Source: Peribacillus psychrosaccharolyticus ATCC 23296 | GTDB taxonomy: Bacteria > Bacillota > Bacilli > Bacillales > DSM-1321 | Assembly (NCBI RefSeq): GCF_000305495.1 | Contig: NZ_AJTN02000265.1 | Location: 1-64,000, forward strand | Reading direction: 5' to 3' | DNA: 64,000 nucleotides | Shown here: positions 25,719 to 34,393 of the stretch, one piece after another | Layout of the letters: each line of letters starts with the position of its first letter | Position numbering within the stretch: position 1 is the first letter of the stretch | Notes under the pieces: generated by a model | Databases searched by the model: none | Told to the model about the DNA's origin: nothing | What the model saw: only the letters and a program-made list of their open reading frames with translations | Program-made: the position numbers and the translations under genes

Positions 25719-25760
25719 TAATCCACATCGAATAAGTACGCTTTACAATTAAATAATGAA

Positions 25761-25932
25761 ATTCTTATCAAGAGAGATGGAGGAACTGGTCCTGTGAAGT
25801 CTCGGCAAAAGGCTCTTTATGAGTACTGTGCCAATTCCAGCGAACGCGAAATTGTTCGAGAGATAAGAAGAGACCCTTGTAGTCTATTTATGTACAAAAC
25901 TCTTCTTATCTATTGGTAAGAAGAGTTTTTTT
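25761..25932 (+). promoter_or_regulatory. SAM-I riboswitch (S-box) with terminator, controlling metY
   Basis: P1 is TTCTTATC (near 25762) pairing with GATAAGAA (25862-25869). Conserved core pieces are AGAGAGATGGAGGAACTGG, CCTGTGAAGTCTCGGCAA, and the P3-P4 elements to 25850. The downstream terminator (AAAACTCTTCTTA/TAAGAAGAGTTTT plus T, 25896-25931) shares its 5' arm complement with P1. SAM binding would therefore stabilise P1 and allow termination. This predicts metY expression when SAM or methionine is scarce. Confidence 0.93.
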
Positions 25933-25964
25933 GTTTTCAAGTCCAAATAAAAGGAGACATAAAA

Positions 25965-27278
25965 ATGACAAAAAAAGAAGAGACGACATTAAATTTTGAC
26001 ACAATCGCTTTACATGGCGGCCAAGTGATGGATTCGGTAACACGTTCAAGGGCTGTACCATTGTATCAAACAACGTCTTATGGTTTTGAGGATACAGAGC
26101 ATGCGGCTTCACTCTTCAAAATGGAGAAGGAAGGTTACGTCTATTCGCGTAATGCGAACCCGACAAATGCGGTACTGGAAAAAAGGCTTGCCCAGCTTGA
26201 AGGGGGAAATGGAGCCTTTGCCGTATCCTCGGGCCAGGCGGCCATTTCTATAGCACTATTAACCCTTGCTAAGGCAGGTGATGAAATTGTAGCTACAAAT
26301 GCGCTGTATGGAGGTACATATAATTTATTTTCGGTTACCTTTCCACGGTTTGGGGTTAAGGTGAAATTTGTTGATGGAAGAGATCCAGCCGCTGTTGCCT
26401 CAGCTATTACGGATAAGACAAAAGCCGTATTTACTGAAACGATTGGTAATCCGGGACTTCAAATTGCTGATTTAAAGGTTCTTTCAGAAATTGCCCATGA
26501 ACAAGGAATTCCGCTGGTCGTTGACAGTACATTTACCACTCCATACCTTCAAAAACCGCTTGAATTCGGGGCAGATATCGTTGTTCATTCTATTACAAAG
26601 TTTGTCGGCGGTCATGGGACTTCAATTGGGGGAGCTATCATTGATTCTGGAAAGTTCCCATGGGATAACGGTAAGTATCCTGAATTTACAGTGAAAAAGC
26701 CGAGTCTTAATAATCGTTCATATTTGGAAGTGGGCGGTTCGAATGCATTGATTGTAAAGGCACGTTTTGAGTTGGGGCATGATTTGGGAGCTTCACTTTC
26801 GCCATTTAACGGCTGGTTATTCATTCAGGGACTCGAGTCATTATCACTCAGAGTTCGCCAGCATGTGAGCAATGCGGAAAAAGTGGCTGCTTTTCTTGCT
26901 GCCAATGAGCACGTGGCATGGGTTAATTATCCGACCCTAAAAGACAATCCACAATACGAGCTTGCTAAAACCTATCTGCCGAAGGGGGCAGGTTCCATTT
27001 TCACCTTCGGAATAAAGGGCGGACTAGAAGCAGGGAAGAGGTTCATTAATTCGGTTAACCTACTTTCACATGTTGCCAATGTGGGTGATTCCAAGACATT
27101 GGTCATCCATCCGGCGAGTACAACTCATTCGAGGCTGCTTCCAGAAGAACAAGTTGAAGCGGGGGTTACACCTGAACAAATCAGACTGTCCATTGGTCTT
27201 GAGGATATTGAGGACATTATTAATGATATTGACCAAGCACTTGAAGCTGCTGTTAAATATAGTGAAGCGAGCAAGTAA
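25965..27278 (+). CDS. metY: O-acetylhomoserine (thiol)-lyase, PLP-dependent
   Basis: 437 aa, Cys/Met-metabolism PLP family. It makes homocysteine from O-acetylhomoserine and sulfide in methionine synthesis. The length (about 430) and the insert around KYPEFTVKKPSL distinguish O-acetylhomoserine sulfhydrylases from shorter cystathionine enzymes. The PLP lysine is in VHSITKFVGGHG; YVYSRNANPTN and SSGQAAI are cofactor contacts. AAAGGAGACAT precedes the ATG. A SAM-I riboswitch sits directly upstream, supporting a methionine role. The LysR gene follows 24 nt later. Confidence 0.93.
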   Translation: MTKKEETTLNFDTIALHGGQVMDSVTRSRAVPLYQTTSYGFEDTEHAASLFKMEKEGYVYSRNANPTNAVLEKRLAQLEGGNGAFAVSSGQAAISIALLTLAKAGDEIVATNALYGGTYNLFSVTFPRFGVKVKFVDGRDPAAVASAITDKTKAVFTETIGNPGLQIADLKVLSEIAHEQGIPLVVDSTFTTPYLQKPLEFGADIVVHSITKFVGGHGTSIGGAIIDSGKFPWDNGKYPEFTVKKPSLNNRSYLEVGGSNALIVKARFELGHDLGASLSPFNGWLFIQGLESLSLRVRQHVSNAEKVAAFLAANEHVAWVNYPTLKDNPQYELAKTYLPKGAGSIFTFGIKGGLEAGKRFINSVNLLSHVANVGDSKTLVIHPASTTHSRLLPEEQVEAGVTPEQIRLSIGLEDIEDIINDIDQALEAAVKYSEASK

Positions 27279-27302
27279 TGAAGGAGAGGGAGGGACTCTT
27301 CT

Positions 27303-28199
27303 ATGGATTTGAGGACAATCAAAACATTTAAAACCATTGTGAAATGCGGCAGTTTTCAAAAAGCAGCTGAGGAATTGATGTATGCTCAATCGACAATTAC
27401 CACCCATATAAAAAATCTTGAAGCAGATCTGGGCGTTATTTTATTAGAACGTGGAAAAAAACTGCAGCTAACTGAGGCAGGGAGATTATTAAATGAAAAA
27501 GGAGATTTGCTTCTAAAAGGCTTTGAAAATCTGGAAAATGCAATGTCAGACTTAGTTCAAGGTGAATCAGGTATGATTCGCATCGGTGTTATGGAGCCGA
27601 CAGCGAGCTACCGATTCCCAGAACTCCTTGTTCCTTTTACGGTTAAGTATCCAAAGGTTCAATTAAGTGTTCAAATTCATAGCAGCAAAGCAATTAGTGA
27701 CATGATTACTCAGGATGAGATTGATTTGGCTTTGTGTGCCGCCCCGGATACAGCATCCGGGATGGTATTCGAGCCGCTTTTTTCTGAGGAGGTCGTTTTG
27801 TTACTGCCCATTAACCATCCGATTTCCCATAAAGAGAAGGTTTCTATAAGGGATTTACAGAACGAGTCACTAATAGCAACGAGCAGCTTTTGTCCTTTTC
27901 GAAATAATCTTGAACGACAGATGCTTGAAGCAGGAATTAATCCCCGGTATGAAATGGAAGTAAGTAATATGCTAGCTGCAAAATATTATGTTCAAGCAGG
28001 ATTTGGAATTGCTGTAGTACCTCTAGTTACCGTCACCCCGCCGCCATCCGGCCTGGTTATCCGACCAATCTCTGATTTCGAGAGAGGGTTAACAGTCGGC
28101 ATTGTTCGCAGAGCAGAACGATTCAACCATGGATCCGTGGAATATCTACTAGAACTTATTCGAGATAATCTCTCCAATCATAAAACGATTAGTTATTAG
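27303..28199 (+). CDS. LysR-family transcriptional regulator
   Basis: 298 aa. The N-terminal winged helix-turn-helix is at residues 1-60 (FKTIVKCGSFQKAAEELMYAQSTITTHIKNLEADLG), and the substrate-binding domain at about 90-295. Cytosolic. It sits between metY and the sulfonate-uptake operon, so control of sulfur acquisition (as YtlI or CysL do in B. subtilis) is the likely role; the effector is unknown. GAAGGAGAGGGAGG precedes the ATG. It may be co-transcribed with metY under the SAM riboswitch, giving a cascade to the downstream ssu genes. Confidence 0.87.
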   Translation: MDLRTIKTFKTIVKCGSFQKAAEELMYAQSTITTHIKNLEADLGVILLERGKKLQLTEAGRLLNEKGDLLLKGFENLENAMSDLVQGESGMIRIGVMEPTASYRFPELLVPFTVKYPKVQLSVQIHSSKAISDMITQDEIDLALCAAPDTASGMVFEPLFSEEVVLLLPINHPISHKEKVSIRDLQNESLIATSSFCPFRNNLERQMLEAGINPRYEMEVSNMLAAKYYVQAGFGIAVVPLVTVTPPPSGLVIRPISDFERGLTVGIVRRAERFNHGSVEYLLELIRDNLSNHKTISY

Positions 28200-28219
28200 T
28201 TAACTACACTTCAATAATC

Positions 28220-28236
28220 TTGAATCTTCTCTTCAA
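28220..28236. promoter_or_regulatory. Candidate LysR-type operator before the ssu operon
   Basis: TTGAATCTTCTCTTCAA is a T-N-A type dyad (TTGAA-N7-TTCAA) about 110 nt before the first ssu-operon gene. Assignment to the adjacent LysR protein is inference. Confidence 0.4.
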
Positions 28237-28347
28237 TTTTTTCAATTATGCAAATACTCTGAACTGCGATATAGTGGTTTTACTTACTAATCACACCGTT
28301 TTAGTCAGGATTAAAACATGTGGATAGGTAGAAGAGGAGGATTATGC

Positions 28348-28710
28348 ATGCTAGTAGCTGCTGTTATTGATGAAAATGAAATCATCTTGCCAATCATTGA
28401 AGGAAGTTCTATTCGTATATTCGACACAGAAGCAAATCAATTCAAGGATTATCCTAATCCAGCAGCAGACCTAAAGGAAGGCAGACGCGGTGCAGCTTTA
28501 CGTTTTGCTGAAGAAAAAGGAGCAACCGTATTCGCATCGCCGCCACAGACATTCTGTGAATTGTCTTATCAAAAGGCCCAGTATGATCAGGTGCTATTTT
28601 TTCAACTTGAAAGAGAGTTACCCTTTAAAGAATTTCAAGAGCTTGTTAAAACACAGAGTGTTCGTACCCAAAAAGAGCTACCTGCTGAAGTTGTTGTTCC
28701 GAGCAAATGA
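28348..28710 (+). CDS. Small NifX-like protein heading the ssu operon (function unknown)
   Basis: 120 aa. The pattern MLVAAVIDENEIILPIIEG, RIFDTEANQFKDYPNP, a run of small residues (GAALRFAEEKGATVFAS) and FCELSY resembles the RNase H-like fold of NifX / dinitrogenase FeMo-cofactor-binding proteins. The resemblance is by eye and weak. No nif genes are nearby. GAGGAGG is 7 nt from the ATG at 28348; a longer frame from 28318 has no good site. It starts an apparent operon with ssuB, ssuD, ssuA and ssuC, so a link to sulfonate use is suggested. Confidence 0.6.
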   Translation: MLVAAVIDENEIILPIIEGSSIRIFDTEANQFKDYPNPAADLKEGRRGAALRFAEEKGATVFASPPQTFCELSYQKAQYDQVLFFQLERELPFKEFQELVKTQSVRTQKELPAEVVVPSK

Positions 28711-28728
28711 AATGAAGAGGTGATGAAC

Positions 28729-29499
28729 ATGAGTAGTGGTGTGGAGTTAGGTATTAATCACTTGAAGAAATCATTTGGCAGTCTCCAGGTACTTCGAGGA
28801 GTTAATTTGAAGATACGCCAAGGGGAATTTGTAGCGATAGTAGGAAAAAGCGGTTGTGGTAAAAGTACTTTACTCCGACACTTAGCCGGGCTTGAAGAGG
28901 CAACGGAGGGTGAGATTATACAGGATAAAAAGCCGATTGTCGGCTTGAATAGGAAAGCACGTGTAATGTTCCAAGATGCTCGTCTGCTGCCATGGAAATC
29001 AGTCCTTGAAAATGTGGGGATTGGCATCGGCTTAAAGAATGACTGGAAGAATCGCGCTGCATGGGCGCTTGAACAAGTCAGCCTGCAGGATCGCGAAGGT
29101 GAATGGCCATCTGTCCTTTCAGGCGGGCAAAAGCAAAGGGTGGCTCTTGCCAGGGCACTCGCCGCACAGCCTCAACTATTATTACTTGATGAGCCTCTTG
29201 GGGCACTTGATGCTTTGACAAGAATCGAGATGCAGGCGCTTATCGAGAAACTATGGCAGCAGCAATCCTTTACCGTTCTTTTGGTCACCCATGATGTCAG
29301 TGAAGCCATTATGCTGGCTGATCGAGTGATCCTGATCGAGGAAGGTGAAATCAAACTGGATCTTCAGATACCGTTAGAGCGGCCGCGCAGCAGGGAAAAT
29401 CCTATCTTTAATGAATTAGAGAGTAAAGTGCTGAATCAAGTCCTTGGAAAACAGGAATCCAAACGTACTAAATTGAAAGCAGCTGCGAGCGTTTCATAA
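28729..29499 (+). CDS. ssuB: Aliphatic sulfonate ABC transporter ATP-binding protein SsuB
   Basis: 256-aa ATPase for sulfonate import. Walker A is GKSGCGKST, the Q-loop is in [11 protein letters not shown] (typical of the nitrate/sulfonate/taurine group), the signature is LSGGQKQR, Walker B is LLLLDEP, and the H-loop is LVTHD. Starts at 28720 (GTG), 28723 and 28729 are all in frame; GAAGAGG fits the ATG at 28729. It lies 18 nt after the NifX-like gene and 23 nt before ssuD. Confidence 0.93.
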   Translation: MSSGVELGINHLKKSFGSLQVLRGVNLKIRQGEFVAIVGKSGCGKSTLLRHLAGLEEATEGEIIQDKKPIVGLNRKARVMFQDARLLPWKSVLENVGIGIGLKNDWKNRAAWALEQVSLQDREGEWPSVLSGGQKQRVALARALAAQPQLLLLDEPLGALDALTRIEMQALIEKLWQQQSFTVLLVTHDVSEAIMLADRVILIEEGEIKLDLQIPLERPRSRENPIFNELESKVLNQVLGKQESKRTKLKAAASVS

Positions 29500-29522
29500 A
29501 AATAGTTGAGGAGGAATGAATA

Positions 29523-30644
29523 ATGGTCGAATTTATTACAATGGCTCCAACTTCAGGAGATGGTGAGTTCGTAGGTGTTCCTAACCCAAACTCTAAGCCG
29601 GTGGAGAGCTGGACAGGAACGGATGAAAGTGCGGAACGTCTCCCGACACTGGACTATATTAAAGCTATTGCACAGGCAGCAGAAGAAGGTGGTTTTTCAT
29701 CCCTTTTGTTGCCGACTGGGACGGGATGCCTTGATTCAGTGACAGTTGCAGCTATGCTCACAAGCTATACGGAAACCTTAAAATTTTTATTTGCCGTTCG
29801 TCCTGGTTTCACTGCTCCTGCGACCTTTGCAAAGCAATTTGCCACGATTGATTATTGGTCGAATGGTCGGGCGCTTATTAATATTGTGACAGGCGGTTCG
29901 CCGGTCGAACTAGCAAAAGACGGTGACTTTTTAGACCACGATACTCGATATCGTCGAACACATGAGTTCATCACTGTTCTAAAGAAATTATTCGAGGGAG
30001 AGACTTTCGATTATGAAGGAGAGTTTTATACGTTGAAGAATGCGGAACTATTTCCGAAACCTGCTTCTGTTCCGGCTATTTATTTTGGTGGTGCATCTGA
30101 AGTTGGAAAGGAAGTTGCCGCTGATGTTTCAGACGTTTACATGATGTGGGGGGAAACGCTCGAGAATATAAAGCTGCGAATCGACGAAATGAAAAAAAGA
30201 GCAGCAGATAAAAATCGTGAATTAAGTTACAGCGTATCCTTTCAAGTTGTTCTCGGTGATACAGAGGAAGAAGCATGGGATAACGCGAATCGACTTCTTA
30301 GTAAATCAGGAGCTAATCTTCTAGAAAAGAAAGGCGAGCTTACCGCTAAAGGTGATTCGGATGGGGTGAAGCGGCTACATCAATTGATGGAAAACGGCAA
30401 AGAGAATAATTTCCGAATTGGGCCTAATTTATGGGCAGGGTTAACACAAGTATTATCAGGAAATTCAATTGCCCTTGTTGGTACACCTGAACAAGTAGCG
30501 GATCGCGTGGTTGAATTTGTGGAGCTCGGTTTTGATAAGGTACTGCTCAGGGGATTTCCACATTTAGAAACAATTAAACAAATAGGAGCTTCTGTTATTC
30601 CAAGAGTAAAAGCTAAGCTCGCCAAACAAGTGATTTATAAATGA
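29523..30644 (+). CDS. ssuD: FMNH2-dependent alkanesulfonate monooxygenase SsuD
   Basis: 373 aa, bacterial-luciferase-like family, close to the 376 residues of B. subtilis SsuD. It cleaves C1 and longer alkanesulfonates to aldehyde and sulfite in the cytosol. Visible family segments are FITMAPTSGDGEF, RPGFTAPATFAKQFATIDYWS (flavin site), NIVTGGSP and YFGGASEVGKEVAA. It needs an FMN reductase, none of which is encoded nearby. It is followed without gap by ssuA and belongs to the ssu operon. Confidence 0.92.
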   Translation: MVEFITMAPTSGDGEFVGVPNPNSKPVESWTGTDESAERLPTLDYIKAIAQAAEEGGFSSLLLPTGTGCLDSVTVAAMLTSYTETLKFLFAVRPGFTAPATFAKQFATIDYWSNGRALINIVTGGSPVELAKDGDFLDHDTRYRRTHEFITVLKKLFEGETFDYEGEFYTLKNAELFPKPASVPAIYFGGASEVGKEVAADVSDVYMMWGETLENIKLRIDEMKKRAADKNRELSYSVSFQVVLGDTEEEAWDNANRLLSKSGANLLEKKGELTAKGDSDGVKRLHQLMENGKENNFRIGPNLWAGLTQVLSGNSIALVGTPEQVADRVVEFVELGFDKVLLRGFPHLETIKQIGASVIPRVKAKLAKQVIYK

Positions 30645-30667
30645 ATGTTAGACTGGGAGGCTTAAGA

Positions 30668-31621
30668 ATGAATGGTAAGAAAATACGTGTACTTCCCTTG
30701 TTTTTGATGCTCTTCTTACTAACTGCCTGCGGAGACAATGGAGGGGCAGGTAAAAAGGAAGACATCAACATAGGCTATCAAAAAAATGGAACTACACTGA
30801 CGCTTAAAGCAAAGAAAGTATTGGAAAAGGAGCTTGGAGAAGGCGGCTATTCAATAAAATGGTCTGAATTCAGTACTGCGAGCTCTATTTTAGAAGCACT
30901 GAATGCTGGAAGCATCGACATAGCTAATGGTGGAGATGCACCGTCGATAATGGCGCTTTCTAAGGGGATGGATTTTGTGTACATTGCTGGTGAAGCATCT
31001 GCCACAAATGCTGAGGGGATTCTGGTAAGTAAAGAATCTGGGATTAAGTCTCTTGAAGAACTAAAGGGAAAGAAAATTGCCTTTAATAAAGCATCTATTT
31101 CTCAGTATTTGCTTACCCAGGCTCTTAAATCAGTAGGTTTAACCATTGATGATGTAGAACCGGTTTTTTTGAATCCTCCTGATGCAAGCATAGCCTTTGA
31201 AAAGGGGGATGTAGATGCTTGGGTCGTATGGGATCCTTATATGACGGTAGCTGAGAGTAAAGGGAATATTGTCTTGCGGGATGCTGAGGGAATTGTTCCT
31301 TTTCGATCTTTCTACTTTAGTACCTCGAAGTTTGCGGATGAACACCCTGAAATAGTTGAATCGTATGTTAAGAATGTCTCAAAGGTTGGAGGATCAATCG
31401 ATGAAGATCCAGCTGAAGCAGCTGACCTATTACAAAAGGAAACGAATATTGCTAAGGATATTTGGAGCAAAGTGCTTGGACGGAAAAAGTCAGATGTTTC
31501 ATTTATTGAGGATGAAGCGATAAATGATCTTCAAGCAGAAGCTGATGATTTGCTCGATATTGGGCTTATTAATAAGGCAGTTACTATAAAGGATCATGTC
31601 TGGGAGCCGAAAAGCAAATAA
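30668..31621 (+). CDS. ssuA: Aliphatic sulfonate-binding lipoprotein SsuA
   Basis: 317 aa. The lipoprotein signal is MNGKKIRVLPLFLMLFLLTAC (lipobox LTAC, Cys21). The NMT1/SsuA-type binding domain contains INIGYQKNG, GDAPSIMALSKGMDFVYIAG and AWVVWDPYM. Anchored on the outer membrane face, it delivers sulfonates to SsuC. The frame opens at 30641, but GGGAGG is 7 nt from the ATG at 30668. It lies 23 nt after ssuD. Confidence 0.92.
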   Translation: MNGKKIRVLPLFLMLFLLTACGDNGGAGKKEDINIGYQKNGTTLTLKAKKVLEKELGEGGYSIKWSEFSTASSILEALNAGSIDIANGGDAPSIMALSKGMDFVYIAGEASATNAEGILVSKESGIKSLEELKGKKIAFNKASISQYLLTQALKSVGLTIDDVEPVFLNPPDASIAFEKGDVDAWVVWDPYMTVAESKGNIVLRDAEGIVPFRSFYFSTSKFADEHPEIVESYVKNVSKVGGSIDEDPAEAADLLQKETNIAKDIWSKVLGRKKSDVSFIEDEAINDLQAEADDLLDIGLINKAVTIKDHVWEPKSK

Positions 31622-31643
31622 TCATTCGAAGAGGTGATTCTTG

Positions 31644-32423
31644 ATGAACATTAGAAAGAGAAAGGTTTATGATCAAGCCGCTCCTTGGTTCATCCCCATT
31701 TTGCTGCTAACCTTTTGGCAATTGTTCTCCCAATTTGGCTGGATTTCAGGGAAGGTGCTGCCCTCACCAGTAGATGTAATAAAAGCTGGAATTGTTTTAG
31801 TTCAAAGTGGCGAGTTATTCACCCATATTGGTGTTAGTTTTACGCGTGCCTTCAGCGGTTTTCTAATCGGCGGTGGTTTAGGCTTACTATTCGGCTTAGT
31901 GAATGGTATTTCAAAGAATGCTGAAAAGTACTTAGATTCAACCATTCAAATGCTGCGAAACATTCCTCATCTAGCTTTAATCCCAATTGTGATTTTATGG
32001 TTTGGAGTGGGTGAGGAGGCAAAAATATTCTTGGTTATTATCGGTGTCTTTTTTCCAATCTATATTAATACGTATCATGGAATACGTTCGGTTGATAGTG
32101 ACTTAATTGAAATGGGCAAGGTGTATGGGTTGTCAAAGTGGAAATTGTTTACGAATATTGTGTTCCCTGGGGCTCTTTCTTCAATTCTGGTCGGGCTTCG
32201 CTACGCTTTAGGTATGATGTGGCTAACACTGATAGTCGCTGAGACGGTAGCTGCGAGTTCAGGAATCGGATATATGGCGATGAATGCAAGGGAGTTCATG
32301 CAATTGGACATTGTTGTTCTGGCAATCATACTATATGCCTTGCTTGGTAAACTCGCGGATTCTCTGGCAAAACTGCTTGAACAACTTTTATTAAAATGGA
32401 ATCCGGTCTATCAAAAGAAATGA
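31644..32423 (+). CDS. ssuC: Aliphatic sulfonate ABC transporter permease SsuC
   Basis: 259-aa BPD-type permease with about six helices. The EAA loop is DSDLIEMGKVYGLSKWKLFTNIVFPGALSSILVGLR, which contacts the ATPase. The segment LRNIPHLALIPIVILWFGVGE is typical of the SsuC/TauC/NrtB family. A TTG precedes the ATG by 3 nt; GAGGTG favours the ATG at 31644. It completes the ABC importer with SsuA and SsuB. Confidence 0.92.
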   Translation: MNIRKRKVYDQAAPWFIPILLLTFWQLFSQFGWISGKVLPSPVDVIKAGIVLVQSGELFTHIGVSFTRAFSGFLIGGGLGLLFGLVNGISKNAEKYLDSTIQMLRNIPHLALIPIVILWFGVGEEAKIFLVIIGVFFPIYINTYHGIRSVDSDLIEMGKVYGLSKWKLFTNIVFPGALSSILVGLRYALGMMWLTLIVAETVAASSGIGYMAMNAREFMQLDIVVLAIILYALLGKLADSLAKLLEQLLLKWNPVYQKK

Positions 32424-32432
32424 GGATTGATG

Positions 32433-33761
32433 ATGGGGAAACAAATGAGTTTAGGATTGTTTCTAATGGGAACGGGTCATCATATTGCATCTTGGCGGCA
32501 TAAGAATGTCCCTGCAGACGGCAGTGAAGACATTCGGTTTTTTCAAAATTTAGCAAGCATCGCTGAAAGAGGCAAGTTTGATATGCTGTTTTTAAGTGAT
32601 GGATTGTCGTTTAACGGATTATCACATCCAGCAGAATTGGTCCGATTCGAACCGTTTACTTTACTTGGCTATTTGTCGGCAGTGACAACCCAAATTGGTC
32701 TAGCTGCGACGGCTTCAACAACCTATAATGAGCCTTTCCACATTGCAAGGAAATTTTCCTCGCTTGACCATTTGAATGATGGCCGGACTGCTTGGAATGT
32801 AGTGACATCTTATTATGAATCAGAGGCTGGTAATTTTAATCGAGATAACCATTTGGATCATTCGGTTCGCTATGATAAAGCCTTTGAATTTGTTGAAGTC
32901 GTAAAGGGTTTATGGGACTCTTGGGAGGAAGATGCCCTTGTCCGTAATAAAGAAACAGGTGTTTATTTTGATAATGAAAAATTGCATGCTTTAAACCATA
33001 AGGGGAACTATTTTTCAGTCGAAGGGCCGCTGAATTCCTCTCGTTCACCCCAGGGGAGACCGGTCATTATCCAAGCTGGATCTTCAGATGCGGGAACTTC
33101 CCTTGCTGCCAAAACTGCGGATGTGATTTTTACGGCACAGCAAACACTTGAAGAAGCTCAAGCCTTTTATGCAATGGTAAAAAATAAAGCAATAGAATAT
33201 GGGAGATTGCCAGATCAAATTAAAATAATGCCTGGAGTATCTCCAATTGTAGGGCGTACGGAAAAAGAAGCCAGAGAAAAGTATCAACAGCTGCAGGAGT
33301 TGATTGTTCCAGAAATAGGTCTCGCCTTTTTGAGTGATTATTTAGGGGGACTTGATTTTTCCAATTATTCTCTTGATGATAGGCTTCCAGAATATATTCC
33401 TGAAACAAATGGCAACCAAAGCCGCAGACAATTGATTATTGATTTAGCAAGAAGAGAAAAACTAACTATTAGGCAGTTATATCAAAAGGTAGCAGGATCA
33501 AGAGGTCATCGAATCATCTTTGGGAATCCTGAGCAAATTGCTGACCAATTGGAAGAGTGGATAGACAAAGGGGGAGCGGATGGCTTTAACTTAATGATGC
33601 CTACCTTCCCGGATGCATTAGAGGACTTCGTTGATCTGGTCGTACCGATACTTCAGGAACGAGGAGTATTCAGGAAAGATTACCAGGGGTCGACACTGCG
33701 TGAATATTTAGGGTTATCTAAGCCAGAATCAAGCTATTCAAAAAAATATGTGCAACATTAA
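32433..33761 (+). CDS. FMN-dependent monooxygenase, NtaA/SnaA/DszA (SoxA) group
   Basis: 442 aa, luciferase-like monooxygenase of the NtaA/SnaA/DszA group, which oxidises nitrilotriacetate, pristinamycin precursors, dibenzothiophene sulfone or, in B. subtilis YxeK-type members, sulfur compounds. Family parts seen are WRHKNVPADGSEDIRFFQNLA, FDMLFLSDG, RTAWNVVTSYY, and PVIIQAGSSDAG with AADVIFTAQ. It is the last gene of the ssu operon, which supports a sulfur-releasing role; substrate unknown. In-frame starts at 32427 and 32430 are less well spaced from GAGG than 32433. Confidence 0.85.
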   Translation: MGKQMSLGLFLMGTGHHIASWRHKNVPADGSEDIRFFQNLASIAERGKFDMLFLSDGLSFNGLSHPAELVRFEPFTLLGYLSAVTTQIGLAATASTTYNEPFHIARKFSSLDHLNDGRTAWNVVTSYYESEAGNFNRDNHLDHSVRYDKAFEFVEVVKGLWDSWEEDALVRNKETGVYFDNEKLHALNHKGNYFSVEGPLNSSRSPQGRPVIIQAGSSDAGTSLAAKTADVIFTAQQTLEEAQAFYAMVKNKAIEYGRLPDQIKIMPGVSPIVGRTEKEAREKYQQLQELIVPEIGLAFLSDYLGGLDFSNYSLDDRLPEYIPETNGNQSRRQLIIDLARREKLTIRQLYQKVAGSRGHRIIFGNPEQIADQLEEWIDKGGADGFNLMMPTFPDALEDFVDLVVPILQERGVFRKDYQGSTLREYLGLSKPESSYSKKYVQH

Positions 33762-33790
33762 ACAACCCCTGAAACCAGGGGTTGTTTTTT
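33761..33790. terminator. Terminator after the ssu operon (possibly bidirectional)
   Basis: AACAACCCCT pairs with AGGGGTTGTT around GAAACC, followed by TTTT on the plus strand. It also abuts the stop codon of the convergent small gene. Confidence 0.92.
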
Positions 33791-33926
33791 ATTCGTCTCG
33801 TTTAGATAAACAGTGATCACATTCCATTAGATAGGATTCAACCTGTTCATTGATATGAGTTCCGCATTCGGGGCATTGTTTGGACGGCAGGTTTCTAAAG
33901 AATTCTTTAGGTTTAATGATTTGCAT
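33789..33926 (-). CDS. YhfH-family mini zinc-ribbon protein, copy 1 (45 aa)
   Basis: Minus-strand frame of 45 codons giving MQIIKPKEFFRNLPSKQ, then CPEC-G, about 18 residues, CDHC and SKRDE. The EFFRNLPxKxCxxCG start is the YhfH signature, and the two CxxC pairs suggest one bound zinc. CTAAGGAGGAA precedes the ATG. This is the third and last gene of a tandem array of paralogues (the others start at 34093 and 34255). Function unknown. Confidence 0.78.
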   Translation of the reverse strand: MQIIKPKEFFRNLPSKQCPECGTHINEQVESYLMECDHCLSKRDE

Positions 33927-33955
33927 TTTTTATTCCTCCTTAGTATGGGTTCGTT

Positions 33956-34093
33956 TCAATCTTCGCGTTTAGACAAACAGTGATCGCATTCCATTAAGTA
34001 AGATTCAGCTTGCTCACTAATTTCAATACCACATTCGGGACATTGTTTAGGCGGAAGATTTCTGAAGAACTCCATAGGTTTAATTGTTTGCAT
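33956..34093 (-). CDS. YhfH-family mini zinc-ribbon protein, copy 2 (45 aa)
   Basis: 45 aa: MQTIKPMEFFRNLPPKQ, CPEC-G, EISEQAESYLME, CDHC, SKRED. Very similar to its two neighbours and of exactly the same length. CGAGGAGGAAACTACT precedes the ATG. A 29-nt gap separates it from copy 1. Likely cotranscribed with the other copies. Confidence 0.78.
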   Translation of the reverse strand: MQTIKPMEFFRNLPPKQCPECGIEISEQAESYLMECDHCLSKRED

Positions 34094-34117
34094 AGTAGTT
34101 TCCTCCTCGATAGACGA

Positions 34118-34255
34118 TTAATCTTCTTTTTTTGCTAAGCAACGGTCACATTCCATTAGGTAGGATTCGGCTTGTTCATGGACCACATCACCGCATTCCG
34201 GACATTGTTTAGACGGTAAGTTTCTGAAAAATTCCATTGGGTTTTTAGTTTGCAT
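34118..34255 (-). CDS. YhfH-family mini zinc-ribbon protein, copy 3 (45 aa)
   Basis: 45 aa: MQTKNPMEFFRNLPSKQ, CPEC-G, VVHEQAESYLME, CDRC, AKKED. First gene of the tandem array in transcription order. GGAGGGAAACTTACC precedes the ATG. A 24-nt gap separates it from copy 2. The AT-rich 180 nt upstream probably hold the promoter, but no clear -35/-10 pair was chosen. Confidence 0.78.
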   Translation of the reverse strand: MQTKNPMEFFRNLPSKQCPECGDVVHEQAESYLMECDRCLAKKED

Positions 34256-34393
34256 GGTAAGTTTCCCTCCCTTTTTTATAGTACAGTTTATAATTTATGT
34301 TTCTTGTTATAATACAGTATATACCCGTTATTTGGAAATGTATAGGTTTTTATAAGAAAAAAATTAAAAAAATCAGATAATTTATAAGTATGT

